Assembly: GCA_003342815.1 (NCBI GenBank)
Contig: PTEX01000060.1
Coordinates: 1,955,849-2,019,848, forward strand
Direction: 5' to 3'
From: Eudromia elegans
Taxonomy: Eukaryota > Chordata > Aves > Tinamiformes > Tinamidae
DNA: 64,000 bases
The first letter of the stretch is position 1; each line of letters opens with the position of its first letter. Made by a program: the position numbers and the translations under genes. This document shows positions 61,156 through 64,000 of the stretch, one piece after another. The notes beneath the pieces are model-generated. The model had not been told where the DNA came from, did no database searches, and was given only the letters and a program-made list of their open reading frames with translations.

Positions 61156-64000
61156 TAATTTATAGATTTAAATACCTGAAGGGATGAAGACTTAAAACTT
61201 GGGTTTCTCTGTATTAAAATTTACTGAGCTCATGGCAGTTTTGAAGATAATAGAATTTTCATGTTACTTTAATTACAGCAATATTTTCTCTTATACTGCC
61301 TTAATTGTAACATCAGCTGGATATTTTAGTAGTGGTTTAATGAAAATGAAATTAGCATTGTTATTTTAATGATCATTACAATAGCCAAAGCAAAAGTTTC
61401 ATGGAAACCTCCACCCAAATTTCCCAACTTTGCAACAATAGCTCAAATTCAGCAGTGCTTAAATTAAAAAATGATTTTCCAGGAACAAGGAGAATACCCA
61501 CACACAAACACACATAGAGTCTATTTAGTCAAGTATTCTGCATATCATCTTTCAGGAGAAAAAAAAAAAGGCAAAACTAATAAATCATCAAGGGACACAT
61601 GTCAGTTGGATTGATTGAAAGGTGATATTTATACTGGACTCCCGGGATCAGATTCCACTATGACTTGTGTCCTTGCACTGGTGCGTAGGAAAGCTGAGGC
61701 TCCGCTGACCGGCTTCTACAGCGCCGAGTGTGAGCTGCTTTGGAGGGGTGCAGAGGCTGTATAGGTGAGTTAAAGCATCTTCCCAAGCCTCTGCTTTTTC
61801 TCCACACCCTTCTCCCCCTTCTTGTTTTATTCACCTTATCGGTTTCCCTTCGCATGTCTCCATGCTCCTCTGCAGACAGTTTTGCTGGCAGACCCAGGAC
61901 TGCTCACCACAGCATTGGGGAAGGAATGATGCTCTTGGTCAAGGAACACACCAGATCATTAAACCACCCTCAGTTTGTACCAAAATTCCTCCTCAATATT
62001 ATTTATTATTGCCATTATCATTATTATTGTTATTTATGCTTTGGAAAGTGGTAATATTTAAGAAAGCTAACTTTTTGACAAATAGGACCAATAAAAAAAA
62101 TGTTAAATAGATTTGAGGAAATACACTGGCTATTTTTATAAGGAAACATGTGAGTAGACTTCTTCCACATTTCTTTGTTTGTTTCTTTTATTATTAGTTC
62201 CAGCTTCAGAATAAAACACGCTTAAAAAAAAAATAAAAAAGAACTTCCTGGAAAACACTTGTTTCCTGGTCATCTACAACCTTCAGTTATGCATTTAGAT
62301 GTCCTGGACAAAATATTTTCTGTATAATTTGGATAAATAATGCAACAAGTTGAAATGGCAGCAGTTTGCTAACGCTGTTAGTGCTCGCAACTCATGGTGA
62401 GTCTCTTCTCTATATGCCTCACATACAGACTCCGCGAATCATCCCAATAGCTCCGTTTACAAAATTAATTCCCATAATTGCTAGCAACAGTTTGAACTGT
62501 TCCCAGCAGCTTAGTCTTCACTTAAATAACATTTTTTGAGGGTTTAACAAATACATCTTAACTACCTGCTCCTGGAAAACATCCAAAAGGAATGCTCTGT
62601 AGTAAATACGAGCTCAATCACGCATAAAGGTATACAGTGCCAAGCTGGTTTAAGTACTCTGCAGTAAAAGCACTGCTTAAAATTTATAGTTAGATAATGA
62701 CTGTGGATGAATTAATGCTCTGGAAAATAATTCTTTGACTACAACTCTTTGCTTTTTACAGGTATGTAATTAGCACGTTGCTCTTGCAGAGAGCTGTCCA
62801 CAAAAGAGCAATTTTGAGGACAACAAAAAAACTTTGAGTAAGGAGTTAATATCAGAAGCTACAGAGGACCAGAAAAATGCACATTATGTTTAGGTTCTGT
62901 ATTTGTTACAATTATTTCTGCTACACTGTGCTAACAGCTTCAGCCGCAGTCAGGAAGATGTGCTGCTGTGGACAGCACAGTTTATAAGAAGAGAGATCAG
63001 TTTTTATAAGACAGATATATCTGAAATAATTGGTAGGCTTTTGTGCACAAGAAGCCCTTTTCATTTCTATTTTCCTTAAAATCAGCTCTGTGTGGAGCAG
63101 TCTGGGCACATCACCATCACTTTGTGTTTTAAAATTGCAGATGGGCCGTTAGTACTCAGGTCATCTTTAGCTCCCGGACTGGGAACTGGCCTGACTGATT
63201 AACAATTACTTTTTATTTGTTTTTTTTTGTTATAGTATTATTTTCATGCAGCAAATCTTTAGGTCACGTCAGTCTCCATAGGGTCACCCAAAACTTTTAC
63301 TTGGGTAGTCAGTGGTGAGTTGAAGAGGCCAAGATTGAGAAAGGCAAGAGATAAATGCTTAATCTGGCACCATTGCCAAGCATTCAATGTGCAGTGAGCT
63401 AATCTAAAAGTTTATCACCTGCTTTACAAAAGACACCAATGAATACCAAAGCTTTGGCAGGGTTGGTCCCAGACCACTCCCTCTTGGAGACAACAAAGCA
63501 CTGAAGCGACTTGACCCTTCTGCAGGACTTTGCCCTCAGCCTCATGATTTTTGTGACAGTTTTAAAACGTGGTTCAGGAAGGCGAGATAATTGATGCCAT
63601 TCCTCTTTTGGGAGAACAGACACCCCAAGTGAAATGATCAGATGTAAGTTTGTCACTGAATAAAGAAAACATCCCATCCTACATGCACACTGGAGATAAC
63701 TTAAGGCCAGATTTCACTGCCACTGTGTGAGGAAGGGAGAGGTTTACAAGGAAATATTTCATTTGAAATTACTTTTGCAGACAAGGCAAAGGGAATCTCT
63801 GCTTTGCTCAAACAGGCAGAACAGACTGCAGCTGAAGGGGCATGTTGAGTGCCAGAGCAGAACCGAACTCAGCAGACTAGACTGAATTTGAACCACCCCT
63901 GCTTCATCTCAGTGAGGAGTTTACAACCAAATCATGCAAAACTTGCTAGCAATTAAAAGCAAAACAACATGTTTTGAACAAATGACTGGGGGCAGCACCT
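61156..64000. other. Non-coding, no gene recognised
   Basis: AT-rich unique sequence to the window edge. A brief GC-richer patch at 61640-61760 ends in a donor-like AG|GTGAGT at 61765 but has no identifiable coding frame. An ATT-rich stretch lies at 61995-62040. Confidence 0.5.

Noticed and set aside
61640-61770. GC-richer patch ending in AG|GTGAGT, considered as a first exon of a downstream gene
   Set aside because: No coding frame matching cathepsin C or any other protein I recognise, and no CpG island; the donor-like motif alone is weak.

Overview
This is a stretch of vertebrate, almost certainly avian, nuclear genome. The evidence is one multi-exon gene with GT-AG introns, long AT-rich non-coding DNA, and several CR1 LINE fragments. 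Two of the CR1 copies end in the tandem ATTCTATG-like octamers typical of bird and reptile CR1 elements. There is no sign of prokaryotic, plasmid or viral organisation.

The only gene I can identify is the 3' end of GRM5 (metabotropic glutamate receptor 5), on the + strand. Positions 1-1829 are intron. Positions 1830-1925 are a 96-nt cassette exon encoding the 32-residue insert that separates the mGluR5a and mGluR5b isoforms. Positions 11391-12204 are the last coding exon, which carries the cytoplasmic tail, the Homer-binding TPPSPF motif and the C-terminal SSSSL PDZ ligand. A long 3' UTR follows, ending perhaps near 16.1 kb or 18.9 kb.

The most interesting object lies in the intron between those two exons. 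Positions 3370-3553 have a strong splice acceptor followed by 61 open codons and a stop, in exactly the splice phase that GRM5 uses at this junction. If used, it would be an alternative terminal exon, giving an mGluR5 with a different tail that lacks the Homer and PDZ ligands. I cannot tell from sequence alone whether it is expressed or already known.

From about 19 kb to the end (about 45 kb) I find no convincing exon. This is an AT-rich gene desert with CR1 fragments at 22.7, 36.5, 36.95-37.7, 38.85-39.6, 46.8-47.2 and 60.8-61.15 kb, plus microsatellites. At 37 kb one CR1 copy is inserted inside another in the opposite orientation, with an 8-bp target-site duplication. In other vertebrates CTSC lies downstream of GRM5; none of its exons is recognisable here. 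A few stretches look like possible conserved regulatory elements, but only alignment could show that.
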